From Cheiracanthium punctorium (taxonomy: Eukaryota > Arthropoda > Arachnida > Araneae > Cheiracanthiidae): a DNA stretch of 64,000 bases. The position numbers and the translations under genes were made by a program. The notes under the pieces were generated by a model, which was given only the letters and a program-made list of their open reading frames with translations, had not been told where the DNA came from and made no database searches. The stretch is from positions 400,501 through 464,500 of the forward strand of contig JAWZYV010012511.1 in assembly GCA_038373885.1 (NCBI GenBank). The letters run 5' to 3'. Positions 1 through 11,130 of this stretch are shown here, piece after piece (within the stretch, counting starts at the first letter, position 1; every line of letters begins with the position of its first letter).

Positions 1-40
1 GTCCATATGGAAATGTCGGTATTCTGTTGGCTAAAGGTTG

Positions 41-265
41 TGTTGGGCAACCGTTGGTAAACAACCGTTGGCCATCGGTTGGCTGAATGTTGTGTTGGGC
101 AACCGTTGGTAAACAACCGTTGGCCATCGGATGGCTGAATGTTGTGTTGGGCAACCGTAGGTAAAACAACCGTTGGCCATCGGATGGCTGAATGTTGTGT
201 TGGGCAACCGTAGGTAAAACAACCGTTGGCCATCGGATGGCTGAATGTTGTGTTGGGCAACCGTA
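41..265. repeat. Tandem array of a 52-53 bp unit, five copies
   Basis: The word TGTTGGGCAACCG recurs at 41, 93, 145, 198 and 251, giving spacings of 52, 52, 53 and 53 bp. Each unit also carries AACCGTTGGCCATCGG and GGCTGAATGTTG, so it is rich in short CAACNGTTG-type inverted words. The open frame through it on the minus strand (31-372) repeats because the DNA repeats and is not taken as a gene. The array may continue to the left of the window. Confidence 0.9.
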
Positions 266-345
266 CCATTGCGCATGCGCAGAGACACACATTCAGGAAA
301 CCGGGAAGCGATAGATTCATCATGAGATTCATGTCCGTTCGCCGT
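266..345. promoter_or_regulatory. GC-richer block with an NRF1-like palindrome
   Basis: TGCGCATGCGCA at 270-281 is a perfect palindrome and a full match to the NRF1 consensus YGCGCAYGCGCR. It sits in a short CpG-containing block with an ETS-like purine stretch (about 292-310) directly after the tandem array. The match is seen in the sequence; promoter function is inference, and the block could simply be the end of a transposable element. Confidence 0.3.
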
Positions 346-1360
346 TCCGTCAAAGATGATGTGTTGATACACTTTTATAAAGTGATTGATAGTTGAAATC
401 TGAAACGAATATTTATCTTTTCAGCTATATTTCTGTAAATTTTATTCGTTGCATAGGTTCGTAGTAACTTGAATCACGATAACTATTATTATTGATGCAT
501 TGATTATAGTTCGATTGTCCATAAGCCTAACGATCTTCAAAGTATGTAAACAAACAACTTACTATGGAGCTATGGTAATAAATGTATAATTGCACAGTGC
601 TTATTAAAAGATGCGTTTTGGATTACTAAACAATGCTAGACAGCTTAATAATAAAGTTTTATTTGCTGATAGTTGTACAACAGTCGGGAAGGTAAAATTG
701 GACACAATTGGAATTATTTTCTCCTAATAAGTTTATTCTGAAATAAAATCAACTTGAGCCGTGCTTATATTTTACAAGATTATAATGACTAATGAGATTT
801 CAGATTTAGAAGTAGTTATTAAACTAACACTACTTCAATTTTGAAATCTCGTTGGTTCACAGTGGTTAATCAACAACAAGGATTTAAATTTGTGCATCAA
901 AATTGTTTTGTTGTTAAAGGTATGTATAAAATATTTTACAGTTTTAAGAATTCAGTTATTTAAATATTTTACAAATGTGTTATAGTACTTTACAGTTCAT
1001 ATATATATATATCTATATTTACCAACTTCATTTTGTTATTTATTTATTATTTTAGAAGAGATTTTTGTATCTACACCTGTTATATGCTACAGGACTCAAA
1101 TTTTATGGAGAAAAATACATAATCTATATGCAATCAAATACTCTCTGAGAGTACTGGAAGAAAAAGCATTTTTATTGCTTTGACAAGTCTCTTCTACTGC
1201 GTATTTTAGTTGAATGAAAAATATCAGTAGCTCTTTAAGTAATACGCGGTGACTGAGAGTTTTCATTTTATGTGCTATAGCGTGTAAGCAACATCACTAA
1301 TACATTCTGTTGTACTGATATCTTTCTCATAGTCAGATAATATAGATGCTCCCGTGTGTT
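346..1360. other. AT-rich non-coding stretch, nothing recognised
   Basis: No open frame of note, no recognisable RNA gene and no repeat boundary was seen, only AT-rich DNA with short homopolymers. Confidence 0.6.
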
Positions 1361-1420
1361 GATACTTGCATGCGTCCTTGCGATACTTGCATGCGTAATG
1401 CATATGCATTACGCATGCAA
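1361..1420. repeat. 15-bp direct repeat leading into a perfect 34-bp palindrome
   Basis: GATACTTGCATGCGT occurs at 1361-1375 and again at 1382-1396. The second copy runs into a perfect 34-bp palindrome at 1387-1420, centred on CATATG with arms TTGCATGCGTAATG and CATTACGCATGCAA. It could extrude as a cruciform. No function is recognised. Confidence 0.85.
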
Positions 1421-1486
1421 TATTTTTTTTTCTTTTACTTTGCAGTCAATATCTACAGTTAACTGAAAATAAAAATAGAACTACGA

Positions 1487-2389
1487 AATGGCATTGTATT
1501 CCATACCAATTTTATTCGGGCGAACTAAAAATTAAGAATCTAAAAAATTACGTAAATTGAAATAAATGTAAAAAATAATAAATAAATATTTTAGTAAAGA
1601 ATGATTTCAGTGACATTCTTCAGTGACTTTATATTCCTATTGGATTTCTCCACATGAATATTTAAAAAAAAAAAAAAAAAAAAAAAAGAGATTAAGCCTC
1701 CTTACAAAAGTTTCAACGGAGTAAATTTTCAGATGTTTTGACACTTTACAAAATTAACTGTCAAAGGACAAGGAGGTATATGAATCATATTTCAAAAAAT
1801 TAGCATTCTTTCCTTTAACGTTATATGTTTTTTCTTTTAATTAATTCGAAAAGTTTTTATGATTTTGGTTTGCCTGCCGTCCTGGTTCTCTAAAACTGTA
1901 AAGGATAGCTTCTGAAAGGACCTTCTAAATATTTTCCTGCTTCCGATCTCTCCCCCCTCCTTTTTTTTAAACAGTTCATAAGTTGCACCTGCAATATTAA
2001 TTTTCCTCATAGTGTAAAATAGGTTAGTTTTCTACAGAGTAATATATGTTTGTAACTTGACAGATCGTTTACTATTTGAAAATAACACATTTCTGTAAGT
2101 GACGGGACTAGAGCTGGTTTTAAGCAAAAATGTTGGGAGGGGGGGGGGGGGTAAAGACAAAATTTTCTGACGATATATACCAATATGCTTTCAAAAATAT
2201 ACACCGAATATCTGGCCTCTTGGGCGGTTTCCTCCAGATATAGCTTGAAAAACATATAACGTTAAAGGAAAGAATGCTAATTTTTTGAAATATGATTCAT
2301 ATACCTCCTTGTCCTTTGACAGTTAATTTTGTAAAGTGTCAAAACATCTGAAAATTTACTCCGTTGAAACTTTTGTAAGGAGGCTTAAT

Positions 2390-2435
<46 letters not shown>

Positions 2436-2608
2436 ATTCATGTGGAGAAATCCAATAGGAATATAAAGTCACTGAAGAATGTCACTGAAATCATTCTTTA
2501 CTAAAATATTTATTTATTATTTTTTACATTTATTTCAATTTACGTAATTTTTTAGATTCTTAATTTTTAGTTTGCCCGAATAAAATTGGTATGGAATACA
2601 ATGCCATT
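1487..2608. repeat. Large near-perfect inverted repeat (foldback)
   Basis: The arm 1487-1832 is repeated as its reverse complement at 2248-2608, separated by a spacer of about 415 bp. Over the parts compared by eye the arms differ by one substitution (near 1520 versus 2575) and by the length of an A/T tract (about 24 A at 1664-1687, about 38 T at 2393-2430). The spacer holds a run of 13 G at about 2139-2151. No transposase and no clear target duplication were seen. It could be a foldback or MITE-like element, a recent inverted duplication, or an assembly artefact. Confidence 0.85.
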
Positions 2609-3380
2609 ACGCATTAAATCCCCTAAAAGTCCTTCGCCCGAGGCAACCCTCACCCCAGGCAGATACTTAATGTGCATGTTTGCCTTAAATACACACTGCA
2701 TTACATGATCTGGAATGAAGTTGGCTTGAGGGGACAAAAGGGACTTGTTTACTGGCACAAAACTCACTAAAAGGAAAATCGTAACAAGACTATGTTCATG
2801 ATATAGTATAACTTATAATAAACATTCGGCAGAACTGGCAATTTATACACTGAGCATTTTACAGATTGGTGATCAAAGCTAAAATTTGCTGAGAGTCCTT
2901 TGGCAACTGACAATTTTGTCGACAAAAGTATTTTTTAGGGGGGGTGGGGTGTCCGCTCGCCCTTCTCCTAAGCGCACAGAAACCCACTGTTGTGGTGGAA
3001 CCATATTTGATGAAAGAAAAAATGTGACTATTTGATAATATGCTTCGTTCTACATATCTACCGTCCCTTAAAACTTATCTGAATCTGTCACTGCATTTGC
3101 TGTTAGTAAAATAATTAAAAACTTTAATTTCAAATTTGACAGTTTTTCATATATCTATAGAAATGTTATGAAATAGCACATCAATTTGTCAAATATTCGT
3201 CAAATATAATTATCCAACATTAGGTTTCTGCATTGGCCTAAAATATGAAACTAACTTATAAATGTAACGGTTAACAATTATGATAGCTAAATGTTAAAAA
3301 TAACCAATTTCCAACAGTTGGATAATAGAGTGACAACATACAGATTTTACGGTGTCCCAATGTATACATTTACATGTTAA
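2609..3380. other. Non-coding stretch, nothing firm
   Basis: The open frame 2567-2767 on the minus strand starts inside the inverted-repeat arm and shows no recognisable domain, so it is not called. The rest is AT-rich DNA leading into the 25-bp array. Confidence 0.5.
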
Positions 3381-3660
3381 CCCAACGTATGCATTTATAC
3401 ATTAACATAACGTACGCATTAATACATTAGCCCAACGTATGCATTAATACGTTAGCCCAACGTATGTATTTATACGTTAGCCCAACGTATGCATTCATAC
3501 GTTAGCCCAACGGTTGGAAATATGTTGGCAAAACGTTAGAGCATACGTTGGCCCAACGTAAGAAATAACCATTTGCCAACCGTTGGATAACCGTAAGCCA
3601 ACGTGTCATTTCAACGTTGCCCCAACGTATGCATTCATACGTTGCCCCAACGTATGTGTG
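3381..3660. repeat. 25-bp tandem array of self-complementary units, then CAACG-rich tail
   Basis: CCCAACGTAT-type unit starts fall at 3381, 3406, 3431, 3456, 3481 and 3506, an exact 25-bp period. Each unit is close to an inverted repeat (AACGTATGCAT followed by ATACGTT). From 3506 to 3660 the period breaks down, but the words CCAACG, CGTTGG and AACGTTGG continue, and two more whole units appear near 3628-3655. The vocabulary resembles the array at 41-265. Confidence 0.85.
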
Positions 3661-3689
3661 CTACCTGGGATGGTGTTTGTCGGACCCTG

Positions 3690-4400
3690 ATTATGGGCCT
3701 ATGGAATATAAATCATTTAAAGTGAGCTAGCATCTAAATAGTGCATTTGAGTAAGTTTAAATTGGGGATGTATATTATAGGTCACTGTTACACAACCTGT
3801 ATAGATTTTGTTGTGTGACTAGTAGTTTTCTACGGGGCAAATATTAGTTGTTTTTTTTTTTCCTTTTTTGGGCTATAGTCGGAAATTCTTGAAAGTCTGC
3901 TAGTATGGTGCATCTGATGTAATTCAAATTGGGTAACATCGTGGTCTTATGGCATGACCTACATAGATTTTGATGTGTGTAGAGCCGATAGTTTGTTCAC
4001 AGGGTTGTAAAATGTAATTCTTATTTATTACAGCCTAAGGAAGTGAGCTAGTATCTATATAGTGCATTCGATTGGCTCTATATTTATGTTGTATAGCATC
4101 TTTGAGCTAGTATCTATATAGTGCATTCGATTGGCTCATATTAGGTATGCATATTATAGGTCTCTGTTTTACATACTGCATAAAGTTTAGTAAGTGTATA
4201 ACTTACAGTTTTTTACAGGACTTACAAAAAAGCGTTCTTATACATTACAGCACTCAAACCATGGTCACTAGGGTGAGTGATCACCCATGGTGCTCTAGTG
4301 CCTTAACACTGCATCCGATTGAGTTAAATGAAATTTATTTAAATGCTTGGTAAAGATAAAGTGGTCGGAAAGTCAAATGGAGTCACTCAAGATATTTTTT
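3690..4400 (+). repeat. Dispersed repeat family A, partial tandem array
   Basis: A module beginning GAGCTAGTATCTATATAGTGC recurs in diverged form near 3724 and 3898 and exactly at 4045 and 4104 (35 bp identical). The stretch ends with TTTATTTAAATGCTTGGTA (4336-4354), CGGAAAGTC and GGAGTCACTC. The same order of modules and the same end block occur at 55520-55850, which makes this a dispersed repeat family with units of roughly 150-190 bp. No coding capacity was seen and the class is unknown. Confidence 0.6.
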
Positions 4401-4757
4401 CTTTTATTCAAAACATTGTAAATAGAAAAGGTAAATTGTAAATAGAAATTGGAACAAAAAAGAGTTGATTCCTATTTTAACACCCCCACTCTTGCCAACC
4501 TAAAAAATTGCCTCACTTTGGCAAGCTTTGCAGTCATGGGTCTCTAAGAGTTATGTATGAGTTTCAACGCTCTCCCAAAAGAACTAGATGAAAATGAAAG
4601 TGAACAAATTACCGATGAACGCACCCGTTAAGGAATTTGAAGACAGTTATTAAAACTAGATTAATCGGCAACCCAAAATAAATGAATAAGTAATGGAATG
4701 CTGTACTTACAGGTTGTTCCAAATCGCCATTTAATTCAAAATTATGGTTACCACATA
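4401..4757. other. Non-coding stretch between repeats
   Basis: AT-rich sequence without recognisable genes. The open frame 4698-4931 on the plus strand runs into the inverted-repeat element and is not considered coding. Confidence 0.5.
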
Positions 4758-4761
4758 AATA

Positions 4762-5437
4762 CAGTAGAAGAACCAAAATCCACACAGCTTGGTTCCAGAC
4801 CTTGTGCAGATTTTAGAATTTTGCGGATTTTGGGTCATAATAGGAAATTTATTCTATTTCCACCCCCCTCGGAAAATAATAGAAAAAAATATACAATAGA
4901 GATCAAGGGAAACAAATCATGTTACTTATAATTAGAATCATAATATAAAAATACGGAGGATTAACGCAATATACAAAATTATGAGATTATAGTACAACTC
5001 ATTTAAACATGTATATATTCAAAAGTTTAGGACTGGGATGTTCTAATTATAGTTTTTTTTTTCAATTATTTCCTGTTTGTAACGCAGCTTTGTTGCTCTA
5101 CAAATTTGAGATATTTCTTTCTCGCAGCCTAACCTTCATTAAATGTTAATTTATCAACTTTTTGATCATCCTCACTTGTTACTGTGTCAGAGTCTGCGTC
5201 ATGTGATCATAATTCAGTGTCAATTATGCCACTGTCAGTCATTTGAAAGTTATCAATGTTAAGATTAGAGCTCACAGACTCCTAAAAATTTTTTTTCAAG
5301 TGGAAATAGCTTATTTAGTTTTACTTTCTGGTTATACTGTAGTTTTCTGAACTTGCAGCTGGCAGGGCAGATTTCTTTGTTTACATTGAACAGACAGTGC
5401 GGATTTTACAGCCCGGCGTATTTTGGGTCTTCTACTG
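4762..5437. mobile_element. Non-autonomous pogo-type DNA transposon (MITE), TA-flanked
   Basis: The left end starts CAGTAGAAGAACCAAAATCC and the right end, read in reverse complement, starts CAGTAGAAGACCCAAAAT. Both ends abut the dinucleotide TA (4760-4761 and 5438-5439), the target duplication of Tc1/mariner/pogo transposons. The 676-bp interior has no transposase. Just outside the TA, GTTACCACA (4747-4755) faces TGTGGTAAC (5455-5463), so the element may sit inside an older palindrome or another element. Confidence 0.55.
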
Positions 5438-6743
5438 TAGAAAAAAAAAATCGCTGTGGTAACTGCATATGTTTAATTATCATCACCTTGGCGAGAGTCC
5501 AGGCATTAAGGTAGAAATCAACCCAAGAAAGACAAACACGGCACAATCATGGATTATGATGCCCATTCCAAATAGTATTTAAAATGGTGAAGTACAGTTG
5601 GAATATGCTTGGCGGAAATCTTAAAACAGTTTTAGTCGGCGATTTTTAGATAGATTTTGATTCTAAAGATGTGTTTTATGGAATAAGGGAGAAAAATACG
5701 GCACTATCATGAATAATGATACATTTTCTAAGTTAATGGAATAAGGAACAAAAATAGGGAGGACCCATGAATAACATATGATACGCTTTTAATATATGGC
5801 ACTTTAATGCGTATTTAAAATTTGAAAGTGTTTCTGATTTTCTTTTTTTTTTTTTTTTTTTTTTTTTGGCTTTAACCAGAATTTTGCTGAACTGACTTAT
5901 CTCCAATCTTATTTTTATGCAGGTTAAGATGAAGTCTTCTGTAATAATTAGTTTCACACTTATACATATGTTTTTGCATTTGCTTTCATTACTTTTCCAT
6001 GGTGCTTAATTTTTGTTTTAATTGTTTTTATGGATGAAGCTCAGCCTGTTATTGTTTGGTAGATGTTGTGGAAGATGATTGCCACCCCTCCCCCCACCCT
6101 TCTGATAAAAAAGGAAAGAAGAAATTAAGGTAAGTGCTTTTGTTTATCAAGTAATGTACAAATCTTGTAGTTGACGTGAGATTATGTCTAAGTAACAAGT
6201 GATTTTACCATTGGAGCAACACATTGAGTCACACAAAAAGAGAAATTCATAGAAGTAGACTGTAGAGCTTTTTGTTCTGGGAAAACACAAAAAACAAATT
6301 TTAAAGCAAATAGATTTTATTATGGAATAATCAGGGGGTTTCACTGTACTATACTAGTGCTAAATTAGAACTTATAACTTTTTTTAAGATAAAAAATCCT
6401 TAATCATTTAATTCAAATGATTGGCACAAAAAGCCCCCATTTGAAAAAAAAAAAATTTTTTTTTTCCCTCGCGCTGGGCAAAATTATAACAACCCTGCCT
6501 CCCATCCACTACCTCAGCCCTATTAAGATGCCCCATGGCATCCTAAGCCCTACCAAAATTCAGTCACTGAAATTAAAATATAGGGAAAATCTTATGCATG
6601 TATATTAAGAAACATAGTATCCCGGATTTGCATTGTGCATAAATTTTACTTGATAACTTCATCACCTTACATCATTTCTTCAAAGTAAGTCAAGCTTATT
6701 GATGGTTGAAGTTTTATTCATCATAACATGCATGGTGTTCAAA
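5438..6743. other. Non-coding stretch with degenerate short repeats and a poly-T tract
   Basis: CGGCACAATCATGGATTATGA near 5538 recurs in diverged form near 5699 (CGGCACTATCATGAATAATGA) and 5760. A pure T tract of about 23 bp lies near 5845-5867. A sequence resembling a pogo terminal end (AGGGGGTTTCACTGTA) lies at about 6332-6347 without a visible partner. No gene was recognised. Confidence 0.5.
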
Positions 6744-6745
6744 TA

Positions 6746-8669
6746 CCATATTTACACATGTATAACATGCATGCATGTATAATGCGCACCCTATACTTAA
6801 CAAGAAAAAATCGAGAAATTTTGTTACCTCGTATATAACGCGCACCATAAATTTGACATTCAAAAGACTTTGTAGATTCGTAACCTAAGCATTCCATTCA
6901 AAATTATTAGTCCAGCTTTCCAAATACCTAAACTACCAGCATTTTTCTCTTTTTGTCAGTTTTGGACTGGGCGTTACGCTCGTCACTTAGCTTAAAGAAA
7001 AAGATAAAGAGGAATGATCCTGGATTTTCTTCCCCCATTCAAAAATGGACCAACCCAACCCAGTCTCCCTGCGTTATGGAACAAGTCACAGCAGTCGGTG
7101 GGTCACGTGTTGGTTGCATATAAATGTCACACAAATATTGTCCACTCCTTCATTATTTGTGAGAGTCTTTTGACAACGTGGGAGTAAGATGGTAAAGCAA
7201 ACTAGTTATACTGCAGAATTTAAGTTGAAAGTAGTTCAGTATGCAAAAGAAAATGGTAACCATGTTTCAAGTCAGAAATTCGGTGTTGGCGAGTCAAGCG
7301 TGTGAGAGTGGCGGCATATTGAAGAAAAACTGAAGAAAGCACCATCTAAAAAATGTGCTTTTGGGGGGGGGGGAAGTCGTGTAAATATCCGCAAGTGGAG
7401 CAGCAGCTTTTGAATTATGTAACGGATCTGCGGCATTTGGGATACTCAGTCTCGGTAGAAATGTTGATGTTCGAGGCCTGTAAAATAGCTAAGAAAATGA
7501 ATATTCCACGAGAAGACATCAAGGGGAGCCATGGCTGAGTGCAACGCTTTATGATCTGTAACAGTCTATCAGGAGAAGAACGACGCTGTCACAAAAGCTG
7601 ACGGAAGAATACGAAGAACAGCGTACCAAATTCTCCCAATACATTATAAGGCTGCGAAAACAAAAGGGATATCAGATGTCACAAATTGGCAATGCAGATC
7701 GGACTCCATTGTGGTTTGACATGCCAGAAGCCACAACTGTTCATCCTGTTGGAGACAGAAGCATTCAAATGCGCACAACAGGAGCAGACAAGCAATGATG
7801 TACCATTATGCTGTCCATTACGGCTGACACCATATGTGATTTAAAAGAAAAACTATCCCTAAGGTATCTTTTCCAGTTGGGATAATTGTAAGAGTCCAGG
7901 AAAAAGGGTTGGATGACAGAGGAGCTCATGAAAGACTGGATTAAAGTTGTGTGGGAACGTTGGACTGTTGCTTTACGTCGGCCATCAATGCTGATTCTGG
8001 ACAGCTTCCGTGGACACAGGGCCTGTGAAGTAAAAGCGCAAATTCCTCACTCAAGTGATTTAGTCGTGATACCTGGTGGGATGAAGAAAGTGCTACAGTC
8101 CTTAGATGCTGTCATCTACCGACCATTTAAGGTTGCATTTCGGCGTGCCTACAATCGTTGGATGACAACAACAGATCACAAATTCGCTCCAAGCGGGAGA
8201 ATGAAGCGTGCTTCTCTCGCAACCATATGTGAATGGATATTTGAAGCTTGGAATTCCATCTCAGCCGATAAGAAAGATGTTCAAAGTGACTGGAATTTCC
8301 AATCGGATGGATGGAACAGAAGACGATATGATATACGAGGACATTGACTGTGCCAGTGATGACGAGGACTGTGACCAGAGCAAGGTAGCACCAATAAGGA
8401 TTGCTAATTATATTAATGTAATGTTTCTAGCACTGTTGTATGAAAGAAGTGTTAGGAGGGAAAAATATATGTAGCAAAAAATGACTTCTATTAAGTAAGA
8501 TTTTTCCAGTTTTATTTTCTTCTTTGAGTACTTTTTTTAATTCAAACCTATATCGTGTGATTATATGCAGCAGTGAAAAATTATTCCAAATATGACGCGC
8601 ACCCAGAGAGTTTTTGCCCTAAATTTTTGAAGAAAAAAATAAGTGTGCATTATACACGAGTAAATACGG
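6746..8669 (+). mobile_element. Pogo-like DNA transposon, decayed
   Basis: The left end reads CCATATTTACACATGTATAA with ATAATGCGCACC a little further in. The reverse complement of the right end reads CCGTATTTACTCGTGTATAA followed by TGCACAC. Both ends abut TA (6744-6745, 8670-8671). The left end carries an extra ATGCATG-rich stretch (about 6765-6778). The element encloses the broken transposase at 7189-8474. Length (1.92 kb), TA target site and transposase type agree with the pogo branch of Tc1/mariner. Confidence 0.85.
7189..8474 (+). pseudogene. Broken pogo-like DDE transposase
   Basis: Reading starts at ATG 7189 with a CENP-B/psq-type helix-turn-helix (YTAEFKLKVVQYAKENGN, residues 6-23). 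The frame meets TGA at 7303-7305. A run of G at about 7363-7373 shifts the frame, after which a Tc5-type DNA-binding region resumes (KYPQVEQQLLNYV). A second TGA lies at 7536-7538 where the family usually has Trp, and a third stop follows in the catalytic region. Catalytic Asp candidates are in NADRTPLWFDM (codon 7696), LDSFRGH (codon 8000) and LDAVIYRPFK (codon 8105); the last two are 35 codons apart, as in pogo DDD enzymes. A further frame change near 8270 leads to the acidic tail GTEDDMIYEDIDCASDDEDC. With several stops and shifts it cannot encode a working protein. Confidence 0.88.
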
Positions 8670-8671
8670 TA

Positions 8672-10749
8672 ACAAGAAAAATATCATTTTATTATACAAA
8701 GGTAAGCTTAGGTTTCTCACGTGTTAATAAGAAATTAGTTTTCCAAGTTTTCTTCACTAAACACAACATGGATAAATTGTCATTACTTTCAAATAGATAA
8801 AAACTAATAGAGCATTTAATTTTAAATAAATTTTTATAAAAAATTAACTTCCTTAAATAGACGTATTATTTTTGTTAAGAAATTAAAAAATTTATTTTTG
8901 TTATTTTATGAACTACTTGTGTGCACTTGGTGTTAATGGATTATTTCCTGTAATTTAATTAATTTTCTAAAATTACTAGTTTTTTTTTTGGGGGGGGGGG
9001 CAACTAAGTTATGTCTGATTGCCGACTGGAGTTTTTGCAATTTGACTGAAATTATATACCTCCTATTGACTGAAACCTTTTAAGATACTACTGCATCTGA
9101 AAGTACTTAATGTTTTATTCTTGTTTATCTTAAATGTGACATTTCTGAGATTCTAATGTTTTATAAATTCTATGTTTTTTTTTTTTTTCTTCCCAGTTTC
9201 TAGTTATCAACTTTCATCCAGAGAACAACGAACAAGTAGTAGATGGAAAGAGCGAAAAAACATTACATATATATTTATTTATTTCATGAAATACTGATTT
9301 ATTTTGTATGTAATAAAGAATGTTAATAAACTTTTTTATTTTTAAATATGTTTTACCTTGAATATCATTAAAATCTGTGTCATTAATCTTTTTTATTGAG
9401 AAAACTATGAATGGGGTTTTAAAAACATGTTTTGTGATTAGCAACAGTTCATAAAAATTTAATGATAAATGAAGAAGATGGTAAGTATAAATTTTTGATT
9501 GGAGGTACTTAATAATCAAGTATTTCACCACTACAAATGCCTGAACTACTGGCCATTTCATAATGGGGGCACCAGTTTAAGTGTAAAAATTTGGGGGGGG
9601 GGCTGTAACGGTGGTGAAATATTTTTCATAGGTTTAATAAGCATTCGTTCGACAAAATGAAAACGTACTGCAGGAGAAGCTGCCATTTTAAAGGTCCCAA
9701 GAAAAAAAGTACAATAAAACTTTATAATATGAAGTAACTGATCAACTCTCAACTTTGTATAAGTTAACCTGGGACTGCAAATATGTCAGTTTAGAGTATA
9801 AAAATAGTACTTAGTGCATGAAAAAAAAAAGAAAGGAAAGGAACCCTCTACTTGGAGAATAATTATTTATTTAAATCTGTTTTTCCATATGGTACTGACT
9901 CCACCTTTTTTACCTAATTTAAGTTACATACAGATTGCATAAATTACATACATTTTTATTTTTTACACTTGATCAGCTTAAAATTAGTGTGAGTGTAGGC
10001 AGAGTTTTATATAGGAGCATTTTTTTAAACCTACTATGTAACAGTATGCAGAAAGGGGGGATGAATATGAGTGATGCCATTTTCTATACATTTTTGTGTT
10101 TATGCCCACAAGTAATTAATAAAAAGTAACATTTTTAATGTTTGTTTTAAAGTATGGGGATGTTACCTCATTATACACAGGCGTAGCCATAATTTTTTTT
10201 GGGGAGGGGATTAATATTGCATATTCAAAGAATAATTTAACTAATTTTCTTATTTAGAAAAATCTTAAGATAATATAGCAAATTACATTATTAAAATCGT
10301 AAACCAAACTTATTTAGTAAATAAAAAAGGCGAATTGATGAGATTTGAAAATTGCTTAAGTCGAGGTACTACTGTATATACACACACATTTATATATTTT
10401 ATTTATTTATTTCTTGAGTGTGTTTTAAACTGGGTATTTATACAAAATCAAAATAGGAAATTTGGCCTTGCACTCAAATACTTTTTTTAAGTGAGTGTAA
10501 ATATCTGAGAGCTCATACTAAGTAAAGTGAAAATATGAAGGGGGGGGGGCAGAAATACATATCCTGATATTTTAACTGCCTCCTCCCCTTCTGGCAGTGC
10601 CACTTTTTATTAAAGGTGACAATGTATACATATATATAAAGTACTATTTGTCAGATTGAAAAATAAAATACCTGGAATAATAAAATTACCTTTAGAGCGA
10701 ATAATTTATATATATATACAATAGAAACTGGGGTATAATTGCTTGTGTT
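8672..10749. other. AT-rich non-coding stretch with G runs and a lone transposon end
   Basis: The stretch contains G runs after T runs (about 8991-9000, 9593-9602) and another at about 10541-10549. At about 10359-10377 AGTCGAGGTACTACTGTA looks like the right terminal end of a pogo-type element, but no left partner was found. GGCGTAGCCA with a following T/G tract near 10182-10206 resembles ends of hAT-like repeats. No gene is supported; the minus frame 9214-9561 is a chance frame of low complexity. Confidence 0.45.
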
Positions 10750-11130
10750 AACATTTGGCGATTGGTCCGCCGTCGATAATAACCGTTTGGCGACTGGTCG
10801 ATCGTCGATAAAAACATTTGGCAACTGATCGACGGTCGATAGTAACTGTTTGGCGATTGGTCGACCGACGATGAAAGCCATTGGTATCTGTTTGGCAACT
10901 GTTCGACCGACGATGAAAGTCATTGGTATCTGTTTGGCGACTGTTCGACCGGCGATGAAAGTCATAGGTATCTGTTTGGCGACTGTTCGACCGACGATGA
11001 AAGTCATTGGTATCTGTTTGGCGACTGTTCGACCGGCGATGAAAGTGATTGGTATCTGTTTGGCGACTGTTCGCCCGACGATGAAAGTCATTGGTATCTG
11101 TTTGGCTACTGTTCGACCGACGATCAAATC
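10750..11130. repeat. Tandem array, 42-bp unit (six copies) plus shorter diverged units
   Basis: CTGTTTGGC starts occur at 10888, 10930, 10972, 11014, 11056 and 11098, an exact 42-bp period. Diverged units of about 32 bp built on TTTGGCGAYTGGTCGA precede them from about 10750, with one 42-bp intermediate at about 10846. Because 42 is a multiple of three and the unit lacks stops in several frames, three long frames stay open (minus 10651-11154, minus 10748-11179, plus 10850-11260). Their 14-residue repeats, such as FIVGRTVAKQIPMT, follow from the DNA repeat and are not evidence of a protein. Confidence 0.92.

Noticed and set aside
31..372. 113-codon minus-strand frame
   Set aside because: It is a translation of the 52-53 bp tandem array.
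2567..2767. 66-codon minus-strand frame next to the inverted repeat
   Set aside because: It runs from unique DNA into the repeat arm, has no domain, and has no splice or promoter context.
6329..6347. AGGGGGTTTCACTGTA as the right end of a pogo-type element
   Set aside because: No matching left end was found within a few kb, so no element could be delimited.
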